Shown piece after piece: positions 9,596 through 17,741 of a stretch of DNA of 64,000 bases. Every line of letters begins with the position of its first letter. Position 1 is the first letter of the stretch. Below the pieces are notes generated by a model. That model did no database searches, was not told where the DNA came from, and worked only from the letters and a program-made list of their open reading frames with translations. The position numbers were made by a program, and so were the translations under genes. Source of the stretch: Chitinophaga skermanii (GTDB lineage Bacteria; Bacteroidota; Bacteroidia; Chitinophagales; Chitinophagaceae); NCBI RefSeq assembly GCF_003259335.1, contig NZ_QLLL01000001.1:714406-778405 (forward strand), written 5' to 3'.

Positions 9596-10156
9596 TTATA
9601 CACGTGGTTTCCACGGAATTTCTTCTACTTGCAAGATGTGAGCTGTATAACGGCCCAACACAAACAGGTAATCGCTTAACCGGTTGAGGTATTGGAGTAC
9701 TTTGGGCTCAATAAACATACCCTCTTCCTGCATTTGTACACAATGGCGCTCGGCACGGCGGCATACACAGCGAGCAATATGACAAGTAGAAACCGCTACA
9801 TGTCCACCTGGTAATACGAAAAACTTCATCGGGGGAAGGATCTCATTCATTTTATCGATTTCTTTTTCCAGCAAGGTAATATCGCCTTCGTGCAAATCGG
9901 GAATAGCCATTTTGGTTTCTTTATCCGGGTCGGTTGCCAAAGCGGCGCCTACAGTGAAAAGGCGGTCTTGGATTTCTTTTAGCATGGCTTTGGTGCCGGG
10001 TTCTGCCATATAATCGTTCACGAGGCCAATGTAGGAATTGAGTTCGTCGACGGTGCCGTAAGATTCTATGCGGATATGGGATTTGGGAACTTTCGTTCCA
10101 CCGATCAAGGAAGTTTTCCCTTTATCGCCTGTTTTGGTATATATTTTTAAAGCCAT
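9596..10156 (-). CDS. Cob(I)yrinic acid a,c-diamide adenosyltransferase, PduO type
   Basis: The 186-residue protein is an ATP:cob(I)alamin adenosyltransferase of the PduO/MMAB family, which makes adenosylcobalamin in the cytoplasm. The diagnostic N-terminus KIYTKTGDKGKTSLIGG (ATP-binding loop) is followed by the ESYGTVDELNSYIGL helix with its substrate-contacting residues. A conserved C-terminal region contains VCRRAERHCVQ and LQYLNRLSDYLFVLGRY. Length is normal. It is the last gene on the minus strand after the LolD-like ATPase gene, but a strong hairpin with a T-rich tail lies between them, so it may be transcribed separately. It implies use of B12-dependent enzymes, none of which are visible in this window. 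Confidence 0.93.
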   Translation of the reverse strand: MALKIYTKTGDKGKTSLIGGTKVPKSHIRIESYGTVDELNSYIGLVNDYMAEPGTKAMLKEIQDRLFTVGAALATDPDKETKMAIPDLHEGDITLLEKEIDKMNEILPPMKFFVLPGGHVAVSTCHIARCVCRRAERHCVQMQEEGMFIEPKVLQYLNRLSDYLFVLGRYTAHILQVEEIPWKPRV

Positions 10157-10160
10157 GGTA

Positions 10161-10222
10161 TATAAATAAAAATGATACTTGTAAAATGAAGGTTTCCCTA
10201 CGAAATTACAAATATCATTTTT
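10161..10222 (-). terminator. Terminator or attenuator hairpin before adenosyltransferase gene
   Basis: Two 17-bp arms (10168-10184 and 10206-10222) pair with one G-U or mismatch across a 21-nt loop. On the minus strand the stem is followed by TTTTTATTT. It sits between the ATPase gene and the adenosyltransferase gene. Confidence 0.6.
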
Positions 10223-10240
10223 AAATATAGGCGGCTACGC

Positions 10241-10951
10241 TTAGTGGGTAGCAGTTAAGTATTTTGGATTGCGGCGATCGGTTTCTATCAAGCCATCGCG
10301 CAAGCGCACGATTCTATGAGCGTGTTCGGCGATGTCTTCTTCGTGGGTAACGAGTACTACTGTATTGCCACCAGCATGGATTTTGTCGAATATTTCCATG
10401 ATTTCCACGGATGTTTTCGTATCCAAGTTACCGGTAGGCTCATCGGCGAGAATCAACGATGGGTCATTAACCAATGCGCGGGCAATCGCCACACGTTGAC
10501 ACTGGCCACCCGATAATTCGTTGGGTTTGTGTTTATAGCGTGAGCCCAAACCTACTTTCTCGATCATTTGCATGGCTTTTTCTTCCCTTTCTTTTTTGTT
10601 TACACCGGCATAAATCAGGGGAACAGCCACGTTTTCGAGGGCAGTTAAGCGGGGCATGAGGTTGAATTGTTGGAATACGAAGCCAATTTCCTTGTTACGA
10701 ACAAGGGCAAGGGCATCGTCGGGCATCGTGGAAACGTCGTGTCCAGAAAGCACGTATTTACCACCAGTAGGAGTGTCTAAACAGCCTAGGATATTCATCA
10801 GCGTAGACTTACCAGAGCCGGAAGGGCCCATAAGGGCTACGTATTCATTTTTAAAAATATCCAACGAAACGCCTTTTAAAACGGGAAGTTCATTATTCCC
10901 GATTTTATAGCTTTTGCGGATGTCCTCGAGGTGTATTACACTCTGTGCCAT
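10241..10951 (-). CDS. LolD/MacB-type ABC transporter ATPase
   Basis: This is a 236-residue ATP-binding subunit of the LolD/MacB/FtsE class, which usually works with FtsX-like permeases in lipoprotein release or efflux at the inner membrane. Walker A is GPSGSGKST near residue 42, the Q-loop region reads [20 protein letters not shown], the signature is [15 protein letters not shown] near residue 145 and Walker B with its catalytic glutamate is [13 protein letters not shown]. The H-loop is [14 protein letters not shown]. No permease gene is adjacent. The start lies 2 bp from the gatC stop codon, so gatC and this gene form a tight pair on the minus strand. The specific cargo cannot be told from sequence. 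Confidence 0.9.
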   Translation of the reverse strand: MAQSVIHLEDIRKSYKIGNNELPVLKGVSLDIFKNEYVALMGPSGSGKSTLMNILGCLDTPTGGKYVLSGHDVSTMPDDALALVRNKEIGFVFQQFNLMPRLTALENVAVPLIYAGVNKKEREEKAMQMIEKVGLGSRYKHKPNELSGGQCQRVAIARALVNDPSLILADEPTGNLDTKTSVEIMEIFDKIHAGGNTVVLVTHEEDIAEHAHRIVRLRDGLIETDRRNPKYLTATH

Positions 10952-10953
10952 GG

Positions 10954-11244
10954 TTATTTCTTAATTACTTTAGGAACTTGGAAATATTCGTTATTGGCCG
11001 AAGGTGCGTTGCGTAGGGCTTCTTCACGAGTGATGGTAGGCTTCACTACATCTTCACGGAGCATGTTTACTTCTTCGGTTAAATGGATTAAGGGTTTGAC
11101 TTGCGTAGTATCGAGTTCGCCTAATTTTTCGACCATCGTGATCATATTTTGTAAGTCCTTTTGGATGGTGGCCTTTTCTGAAGGATCGAATTCCAAACGG
11201 GCAAGATTGGCTAGTTGGTCGATTAAAGCGTCATTCACTTCCAT
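10954..11244 (-). CDS. gatC: Asp-tRNA(Asn)/Glu-tRNA(Gln) amidotransferase subunit C
   Basis: The 96-residue protein is GatC, the small subunit that stabilises the GatCAB complex, which converts Glu-tRNA(Gln) or Asp-tRNA(Asn) to the amide form. The N-terminal [19 protein letters not shown] matches the family start (the LAxLARLEL pattern), followed by the [19 protein letters not shown] helix and the [21 protein letters not shown] segment. Length is typical. gatA and gatB are not adjacent, which is common. It is the promoter-proximal gene of a pair with the LolD-like ATPase (2-bp gap). A TTAATTTG stretch 5 bp before the ATG is a near match to a -7 element. Confidence 0.93.
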   Translation of the reverse strand: MEVNDALIDQLANLARLEFDPSEKATIQKDLQNMITMVEKLGELDTTQVKPLIHLTEEVNMLREDVVKPTITREEALRNAPSANNEYFQVPKVIKK

Positions 11245-11415
11245 AAAATCAAATTAAGCGAAAAATATAAAATAATTGGAATGTTACTATATAGTGAATC
11301 AAAAATAGTGATAAACGGTGGAAATCCCTACAGTTAAGTATTGTAAGCATTGTGAAAACGCTGTTAAGATTTAACAAGCGATCTGTAGACAACTTTTATT
11401 AAATTGCGCCTCATT

Positions 11416-12420
11416 ATGGCAACAGAAAAGGAAATAGTAGTTAGCGGTATCCGCTCTACCGGGTTTTTACATTTAGGCAACTATTTTGGTGCAATTGCAA
11501 ATTACATCAGAATGCAGGAAGAGTTTAACTGTTATTTTTTCGTAGCAGATTGGCATTCGCTTACAACCCATCCTGATCCAAAGGACTTACGTTCAAACGT
11601 TTACCGCGTTTTGGCTGAAAATATCGGTTCGGGCCTCGATCCCGAAAAAGTAACCTTGTACGCTCAAAGCGATATCCCTGAAATCGCGGAATTGTACTTG
11701 TTATTAAACATGCTCGCTTATTTGGGTGAGCTAGAAAAAGTACCTACGTTCAAAGAAAAAGTTCGCTTAAACCCGAACAACGTGAATGCAGGTTTATTAA
11801 CTTACCCAGTATTAATGTCGGCAGATATCCTTATCCACAAAGCTGTAAAAGTGCCGGTAGGTAAAGACCAAGAACAACACTTGGAAATGAGCCGTAATTA
11901 CGCGCAACGTTTCAATGCTCGCTACGGTGAATTGTTCCCAGAGCCAATGCCTTTCAACTATGGCGATAGCTTGGTGAAAATTCCAAGTCTCGATGGTAAA
12001 GGAAAAATGAGTAAAAGCGAAAACCAAATGGCAACTTTGTATTTGGCTGATGATGACGATTTAATCATCAAAAAACTGAAAAAAGCAGTTTCTGGTGATG
12101 CTCCAAAAGTACCAAACAGTCCGAAAACAGAGCTGATTGAAAACTTATTCTCCTTGTTGAGATTAGTTTCTACGCCAGACGTTGTGGCTGAATTCGAAGC
12201 AAAATGGAACGATTGTACCATCCGTTTCGGCGATATGAAAGGTCAACTTGGAGAAGATATGGTGAAATTCATTTCCCCTATCCGCGAAAAAGCGAAAGCC
12301 ATCCAAGAAGATCATGCGTACCTCCAAAAAGTATTGAAACAAGGTGCTGAGAAAGCAAGAGAAAGCGCCGTTAAAACTTTATCAGAAGCAAGAAAATTGA
12401 TCGGTATTCATTACTACTAG
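11416..12420 (+). CDS. trpS: Tryptophanyl-tRNA synthetase
   Basis: The 334-residue product charges tRNA-Trp with tryptophan. The start is the ATG at 11416 (MATEKEIVVSGIRSTG); a TTG four codons upstream is less likely. The HIGH motif reads HLGN at residues 19-22 and the KMSKS signature is KMSKS at about residues 198-202, in the family's usual order. The tryptophan-binding region includes TYPVLMSADILIHKA and KVPVGKDQEQHLE. Length is normal. The sequence TTAAATTGCG just upstream resembles the -7 element found before susC. A long inverted repeat follows the stop codon and separates trpS from the deoxynucleoside kinase gene. Confidence 0.98.
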   Translation: MATEKEIVVSGIRSTGFLHLGNYFGAIANYIRMQEEFNCYFFVADWHSLTTHPDPKDLRSNVYRVLAENIGSGLDPEKVTLYAQSDIPEIAELYLLLNMLAYLGELEKVPTFKEKVRLNPNNVNAGLLTYPVLMSADILIHKAVKVPVGKDQEQHLEMSRNYAQRFNARYGELFPEPMPFNYGDSLVKIPSLDGKGKMSKSENQMATLYLADDDDLIIKKLKKAVSGDAPKVPNSPKTELIENLFSLLRLVSTPDVVAEFEAKWNDCTIRFGDMKGQLGEDMVKFISPIREKAKAIQEDHAYLQKVLKQGAEKARESAVKTLSEARKLIGIHYY

Positions 12421-12456
12421 TCGATACCATCTCAAAAAATTAATACAGTACGGGCC

Positions 12457-12501
12457 AGCTTTATGCAAGATGTTAACGATTCTCACATCTTGTATAAAGC
12501 T
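12457..12501 (+). promoter_or_regulatory. 17-bp inverted repeat in deoxynucleoside kinase leader
   Basis: Arms 12457-12473 and 12485-12501 are complementary over 17 bp with one G-U pair, enclosing an 11-nt loop. There is no T run directly after the stem, so a simple terminator is doubtful. The structure lies 36 bp before the deoxynucleoside kinase start codon. Confidence 0.7.
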
Positions 12502-12537
12502 GTTCCCTTTCACACTAACAGCATTATACTTCCCTGC

Positions 12538-13170
12538 ATGGCAAAAAATAAGATCAAGCATATAGCGATTGCCGGAAATATCGGCGCGGGCAAAACAACG
12601 TTAACAGAAATGTTGGCCAAACATTACAAATGGGTGCCGCAATTCGAAGATGTAGAACATAATCCTTATCTCAACGACTTCTACGAAGACATGCCACGCT
12701 GGTCGTTCAACCTGCAAATCTATTTCTTGCATAGCCGTATCAAGCAATTGGTAGATAATGCACATGGTCGTGATACCGTTATTCAAGATCGTACCATTTA
12801 CGAAGATGCCCACATCTTTGCACCGAACTTGTACGAAATGGGTTTAATGACAAAACGCGATTTCGATAACTATTTCAACTTCTTCGAAACATTGAAATCA
12901 ATGGTTCGCCCGCCAGATTTGTTAATTTATTTACAAGCATCTGTACCTACTTTGGTAGCACAAATCCAGAAGCGTGGCCGCGAATACGAAGAGAATATTC
13001 GCTTAGATTATTTGAAAAGATTGAATGAATATTATAACAATTGGATCGAGAAATATACAGAAGGTCCTTTGTTGATCATTGATGTAGATAAAAACAAATT
13101 CCCTGAAAGTGAAGCAGACCTCGGCGAAATTATTTCCCGTGTAGATGCTGAGTTGTACGGGTTGTTCTAA
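12538..13170 (+). CDS. Deoxynucleoside kinase
   Basis: This 210-residue enzyme is a member of the deoxyadenosine/deoxyguanosine kinase family and salvages deoxynucleosides in the cytoplasm. I chose the ATG at 12538 because the family begins a few residues before the P-loop GNIGAGKTTL, and the upstream extension from 12463 runs through the inverted repeat. Other signatures are the substrate-site DRTIYEDAHIFA (DRS-like motif), LIYLQASVPTLVAQIQKRGR and the lid-like arginines in RGREYEENIRLDYL. Length fits the family. It ends in a strong terminator. Which deoxynucleoside is preferred cannot be told; bacterial members with this pattern often accept deoxyadenosine or deoxyguanosine. Confidence 0.9.
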   Translation: MAKNKIKHIAIAGNIGAGKTTLTEMLAKHYKWVPQFEDVEHNPYLNDFYEDMPRWSFNLQIYFLHSRIKQLVDNAHGRDTVIQDRTIYEDAHIFAPNLYEMGLMTKRDFDNYFNFFETLKSMVRPPDLLIYLQASVPTLVAQIQKRGREYEENIRLDYLKRLNEYYNNWIEKYTEGPLLIIDVDKNKFPESEADLGEIISRVDAELYGLF

Positions 13171-13191
13171 TGGTTATACACAACATTATTG

Positions 13192-13226
13192 AATGCTTGC
13201 AATCGAATAGGTTGCAAGCATTTTTT
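13192..13226 (+). terminator. Rho-independent terminator of deoxynucleoside kinase gene
   Basis: A perfect 11-bp stem (AATGCTTGCAA and complement) with a 9-nt loop is followed by six T residues. Confidence 0.9.
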
Positions 13227-13435
13227 GTTAGAGCAGTTTTACATTTGATGAATGTAGCCTATATCATTTTTCAAAAAATGAAAATAGTGATTCGCTTGAA
13301 AGGCTTTCCTGTATTTAGATGTAGCGTATATTGAAAAAGTGGATTTGAAATAGTTGCGTAGAAAATTTGGGATGAATAATCTTTCCATTAGTTTCGAATA
13401 CGTAAAATAAACATTGTTTGTAACCAACCATATCC

Positions 13436-14239
13436 ATGAAGCAAATTGTATTCATTGTTAGCCTGTGTAGTAGCTTGTATAGCACTGCTCAACCATCATT
13501 ATGGAGGAATGTCCACCATATTGTATATGCTCGCACGTTTAGTGCCAACCATCATTTGCCTGCATCGCATTTGCTGAACCAAGCTAGGCTCGGTAATCTA
13601 AAAAGGTCTTCCACTTCGGTACTGTACGAGAGCCGGTTTTTATTGCCGGGTGTAGGTATCTATTCATGTGTGTTTGCTACACCATTGGGCAACGGAGGCA
13701 TAGGAGTGTCATTCGGTGCCGTTGGAGATCGCTATTTTAAAGAGCAGCAATTTGGTATTGCGTATGGAATGAACATTAATACATCCATGCAAGTGGGTGC
13801 ACAGTTCAATTATGTGAGTGCAACGGGAGAAGGGCTACAGCGTGAATTTGCAGTAGTACCAGAAGTGGCATGGCTTTGTCATATTACACCTGCTTTATCA
13901 CTGGGTTTGCAATGGTATAATATCGGGGGAAGTTATGTCATAAAACAAACGTTATTACAAATACCTGTGATCGTAACTGTAGGAATAGGCTACGAAATTA
14001 GTGAACAAGTACTGTTAGAAGTTGTTTGTGTGAAGGCATCTCAATCCTCGCTAACCGCCGCCATGAAGCTGTTATACGAACCTGTAAAATTTCTCCAAAT
14101 TCAATTAAGTACGGCTTTTCAACCTAGCATGCAGGCCATATCTTTTCGCTGGAAGCGGGGCAAGATGGGGTATGGAATAGGCGGAAGTTACCATGTACAA
14201 TTAGGCATTTCACCTAATGTTTTATTGATATGGCAATAA
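13436..14239 (+). CDS. Predicted outer-membrane beta-barrel protein
   Basis: The 267-residue product has a signal peptide (MKQIVFIVSLCSSLYSTAQP) and a mature chain of amphipathic, glycine- and aromatic-rich strands, for example GIGVSFGAVGDRYF, FGIAYGMNINTSMQVGAQFNYV and LSLGLQWYNIGG. This pattern is typical of outer-membrane barrels of the PorP/PorV sort in Bacteroidota, but I do not recognise the exact family. The stop codon overlaps the start of the next gene by 10 bp, so the two are translationally coupled. The pairing of a small barrel with a helix-hairpin-helix barrel protein suggests a shared envelope complex. That role is inferred, not shown. Confidence 0.65.
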   Translation: MKQIVFIVSLCSSLYSTAQPSLWRNVHHIVYARTFSANHHLPASHLLNQARLGNLKRSSTSVLYESRFLLPGVGIYSCVFATPLGNGGIGVSFGAVGDRYFKEQQFGIAYGMNINTSMQVGAQFNYVSATGEGLQREFAVVPEVAWLCHITPALSLGLQWYNIGGSYVIKQTLLQIPVIVTVGIGYEISEQVLLEVVCVKASQSSLTAAMKLLYEPVKFLQIQLSTAFQPSMQAISFRWKRGKMGYGIGGSYHVQLGISPNVLLIWQ

Positions 14240-16254
14240 AATCTATTACCTGTTTGTTGTGGTGCGTAATCAGTATTCAACTATTTGCGCAGCAGCAAGA
14301 AACTTGGCAAAGTGAGTTGCAATTGGAAGCACAGGCAGTTCAAGAAGATGCACAAGAAAATGAAGATCAACAATACCAATTACGCCATTGGCAAAGAAAA
14401 CCATTACAACTAAATACAGCTACCGCCGAAGATTTAGCAGCGTTGGGATGTTTACATCCATTACAAATTGCCGCTATTCTATCGTACCGTACATTGCTGG
14501 GTGATTTTATTAGCATCTACGAATTACAAGCAGTACCAGGATTGGATCTATTGACCATTCGACAAATGTTGCCATACATTGTAGTGGGCAGAGATATGGC
14601 AATGAAATTTTCTATACAACAAATACTTACAGGCGGCGATCATACTTTCCGCCTACGATTAGGTAGTGTATTGGAAAAGGCGCGGGGCTTTAAAATACGA
14701 GATACCCTTGGGAAGCAATATGTAGGTGATAGAATGAAAGTGCTTTTACGGTATAAGTATCAATTTGGGCAGCAAGCGAGTTGGGGATTTTTAGTAGAGA
14801 AAGATGCCGGGGAGCGCTATTGGAGTAAGTACGGCGTGGATTTTTCCAGCTTTCATTTTATGCTGGCCCATCAAAAACATGTTAAAAAGCTCATACTGGG
14901 TGATTATGTTGTGAACCTAGGACAAGGATTAATTCAATGGCATAGTATGGCTTATAGTATGGGTAATGATGCAATGTTGATTAAAAAAGATAATGAAGTA
15001 ATACGACCCTATACATCGGCCGGGGAGTATTATTTCTACCGGGGTGCAGCTATTACATTTGAAGTACCCAAAACAATGGTCACAGCATTCGTATCACGAA
15101 GAAGATTGGATGCTATTATGAATGAAGATAGCTTGTTGCAAGCGAATGCCAGCATCCAAAGTAGCGGGTACCATAGAACAGCGCTAGAAATAGCACGTAT
15201 GCAGCAATTCACACAATATACTGCCGGTGGACAAATACGTTGGTCGAAACAACAATCAAAATTAAATCTCAATGTAATTCACCACCATTTCAGTAGCAAC
15301 ATAAAAAGGGGAGATGCCTTATACCAAGTGCTATCATTTACAGGAAAAGCAGCCACCAATATCAGCACAGACTATAGCTTGAATTGGCGCAACATGCATC
15401 TATTTGGAGAAATAGCATATGAATTGGGGAAAGGTTGGGCTTCTGTGCAAGGCGCATTAGCTAGTCTTCATAAAGACGTGGATATCTCGATTTTATACCG
15501 CTATTACAACAAGCAATATCATGGTCGATATGCGCGGGCATTCGGGCAACAAAGTAACGTAACCAATGAAATTGGTGTATATACAGGTTTCCAATGGCGG
15601 TTTAACCGAGAAGTGCAGTTGTCGGCATTCATAGATGTGTATAAGTTTCCTTGGCTTAAATACTTGGTGCCCGCACCTTCAAGCGGGGTATCGGCTTCCG
15701 TTACATTACAGTATACGCCAAGCAAGCAAACCAGTTGCTTTTTAAGGTATACCAGCCAGCATGCAGAAGAACAAGTTATAGTACCGGGGAAGCATGCTTA
15801 TAATTTAGTAGGTAAGCAAGTGCAAGTGGCCCGTTGCCAGGTAGTACATAAACTTTCGGAGTTAGGGCAAATGAAGGTACGGTACGAGTCGAAGTGGTAT
15901 CGTTCAACTACGCAACAAACGGGATGGATGCTATATTGTGAGTGGCAGCAACGTATTCCTCGTTCCACGGTAAAGATAAGAAGTAGGCTAACGCGTTTTG
16001 ATGTAGGAGGTAGTGATAGCAGGATGTACGTGGTAACAGGTAACCAACTATTTGATCAAAGTATAATGCAATACAGCGGGGAAGGTTGGCAATACTATGT
16101 TTACCTGGATTATAAATTGGCAAGGAAACTCCAAATAACAGGGAGTATTCAACACCTGCATATACCAGGCAGAACGAGTTTAGGTAGTGGGTGGGACGAG
16201 ATAGAAGGGCCTCGAAGTACACAATGTATGATTCAATGTACTTGGGGTTTGTGA
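14230..16254 (+). CDS. Helix-hairpin-helix domain outer-envelope protein
   Basis: The 674-residue protein starts with a signal peptide (ICLL-type core, cleaved near FAQQQ). Residues about 55-112 hold two helix-hairpin-helix motifs of the ComEA type (LNTATAEDLAALGCLHPLQI and SIYELQAVPGLDLLTIRQML). The remaining 500 or more residues show repeated beta-strand patterns rich in Tyr, Trp and Gly, such as LLRYKYQFGQQASWGFLVEKDAG, consistent with a barrel. Exported HhH proteins of this build are widespread in Bacteroidota, with unknown function; a DNA-uptake role analogous to ComEA is only a guess. The gene overlaps the upstream barrel gene by 10 bp. A long gene-free region follows, with no clear terminator at the 3' end. 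Confidence 0.75.
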   Translation: MAIKSITCLLWCVISIQLFAQQQETWQSELQLEAQAVQEDAQENEDQQYQLRHWQRKPLQLNTATAEDLAALGCLHPLQIAAILSYRTLLGDFISIYELQAVPGLDLLTIRQMLPYIVVGRDMAMKFSIQQILTGGDHTFRLRLGSVLEKARGFKIRDTLGKQYVGDRMKVLLRYKYQFGQQASWGFLVEKDAGERYWSKYGVDFSSFHFMLAHQKHVKKLILGDYVVNLGQGLIQWHSMAYSMGNDAMLIKKDNEVIRPYTSAGEYYFYRGAAITFEVPKTMVTAFVSRRRLDAIMNEDSLLQANASIQSSGYHRTALEIARMQQFTQYTAGGQIRWSKQQSKLNLNVIHHHFSSNIKRGDALYQVLSFTGKAATNISTDYSLNWRNMHLFGEIAYELGKGWASVQGALASLHKDVDISILYRYYNKQYHGRYARAFGQQSNVTNEIGVYTGFQWRFNREVQLSAFIDVYKFPWLKYLVPAPSSGVSASVTLQYTPSKQTSCFLRYTSQHAEEQVIVPGKHAYNLVGKQVQVARCQVVHKLSELGQMKVRYESKWYRSTTQQTGWMLYCEWQQRIPRSTVKIRSRLTRFDVGGSDSRMYVVTGNQLFDQSIMQYSGEGWQYYVYLDYKLARKLQITGSIQHLHIPGRTSLGSGWDEIEGPRSTQCMIQCTWGL

Positions 16255-16468
16255 GGAACGGGGGAAATAGGAGTGTTTGGGGTATAAGGGGACTAGCATA
16301 CTGGTAGGTTAATGCTGAAATAAAGGGTATTGAATATCTAATTCATTGAAAACGTATTAGTTAACTAAAAATCACAAAAGCAATTTATTCACCGCAGTGA
16401 GCAAAATGCACGCCCATACAGGATTGTAGCTTATTTGAAAAAGTAAAATCCTTATTTTATAATATCTT

Positions 16469-16523
16469 CCAATGTTATCCTAATGTTCTTCTAATGTTCT
16501 TTCAATGTTATCCCAATATTGTA
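16469..16523. repeat. 11-bp-period tandem repeat array
   Basis: Five consecutive 11-bp units begin at 16469, 16480, 16491, 16502 and 16513, with consensus C-Y-AATGTT-M-T-Y. Units 2 and 3 are identical; the fifth is degenerate (CCAATATTGTA). A weaker unit may precede the array. Confidence 0.75.
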
Positions 16524-17527
16524 GATATATTCTCCATATAGGCAGATCAATCGTTACAGTATAGGAATCTTATTGCTAATCAATAGGTAATCAAAAAATC
16601 CCAGTAAGTGTGTAAGTAACACTCGTAAAGCTACCCAAGCAAATGGCGAGAATAACGCGATACGACAAATATGCCGCCATACAGTTGCTATAGATGAACC
16701 TGGTAAATCATGGTCCATTTATCAAACTGGGCAGCAGCCCCCGGTTTCTTTTACCACGAGTCCTGTAACCAATAAAAGGCCGAAGCAATACAGGTCTAAT
16801 CCTTGGAAATACGTATCATGGTAAATTCGTCCTCCTGCCCAGTTAATATATTTTAATACTTGTTGGTTGAACACTTATTCTAAGGAACATGGTATTTAGA
16901 AAAGCAAAATAAACTTAATGGAAAAATCACAAAAGCGAGTGATGCAGCGGGAAAGTTAGTACTGTAGCGCGATTGGGGAGTTTGTAGATAGATGTTTGAG
17001 CTGATGTTTGATATGTCAAATATTGATTCATGCTATTAAAGGAGTGGCCCTGGTACAGTATTTGTTACGACTTGTATCGAACTGGTGACCTGGTTTTAAC
17101 TTTCCGAGTGGAAAATATTTTTTTAAAAAGTGGGCATTAGTTGCAACTTTATGCCCGCTTAAACGTCATTATAGTAAGCGCACGGATGAATACATAGCCA
17201 CGGAATGCAAAAAATGATTGTTCGGAACCATCTATTAGTATATATAATTATCTAGTTGGGTAAATTATAGCTTGAAAGACCGTCATACGAACCATATTAT
17301 ATATTGAATAATTATATATGTGAAATTTTCTTGTTTTTCCCTAGAAAAATGAACGAATCGATATAAAAACAGGTTATACCTGGGAAGCCCGGGTAAATCC
17401 TAGTTATATCTACTTTCTCGAAAAAATGGCATTATTCCCGTAAGATTGGAGGTTAATAAGCTGATAATTAAATAATTATAAATAATTGGTGATTTAGATT
17501 TTGATTGACACCTTACTGATCATCAAG

Positions 17528-17558
17528 TGAACCGGTTCACACGGGCCGGTTTTTTTTC
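17528..17558 (+). terminator. Terminator-like hairpin 180 bp upstream of susC
   Basis: A stem AACCGG/CCGGTT (plus one G-U pair) with an 8-nt loop is followed by at least eight T residues. No gene precedes it within 1.2 kb, so it may end a small RNA or attenuate the susC leader. Confidence 0.65.
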
Positions 17559-17741
17559 AAAAAAATTTTGTGAACCCCTCTTAACTTGTCAAGTCCTTGA
17601 CCAGCAAGGATTTATCATGTCTTCCCCACTTGTAAACTTTTTCCTCCTTTTGTAATTTTTTAACACGGACTTAACTAAAATTTTTTGGTACCAATTATTT
17701 TTTACTAAATTGCGAGGGTCAACCAAAATCTAAATCGCAAT

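Larger units (their letters stand above)
16255..17741 (+). other. Gene-free AT-rich region upstream of susC
   Basis: This 1.49-kb stretch has no convincing gene. It holds an 11-bp-period repeat array (16469-16523), a 77-codon open stretch without a start codon (16591-16824), two copies of the 15-mer AAAAATCACAAAAGC (16367-16381 and 16922-16936) and a terminator-like hairpin at 17528-17558. The last 40 bp before susC contain TTTG-N18-TAAATTGC, a near-consensus Bacteroidota promoter. It may be decayed sequence or hold an unannotated small RNA. Confidence 0.6.

Noticed and set aside
13239..13427. 62-codon minus-strand frame between kinase terminator and barrel gene
   Set aside because: AT-rich, no recognisable features, and it lies over the likely promoter of the barrel gene.
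16357..16368. TTAGTTAACTAA palindrome as a further repressor operator
   Set aside because: The half-sites are in the opposite order and there is no 5-bp spacer, unlike the four sites in the damage locus.
16255..17741. tRNA or CRISPR array in the gene-free region
   Set aside because: No cloverleaf with a CCA-proximal stem and no spaced identical repeats were found; the repeats present are contiguous 11-mers.
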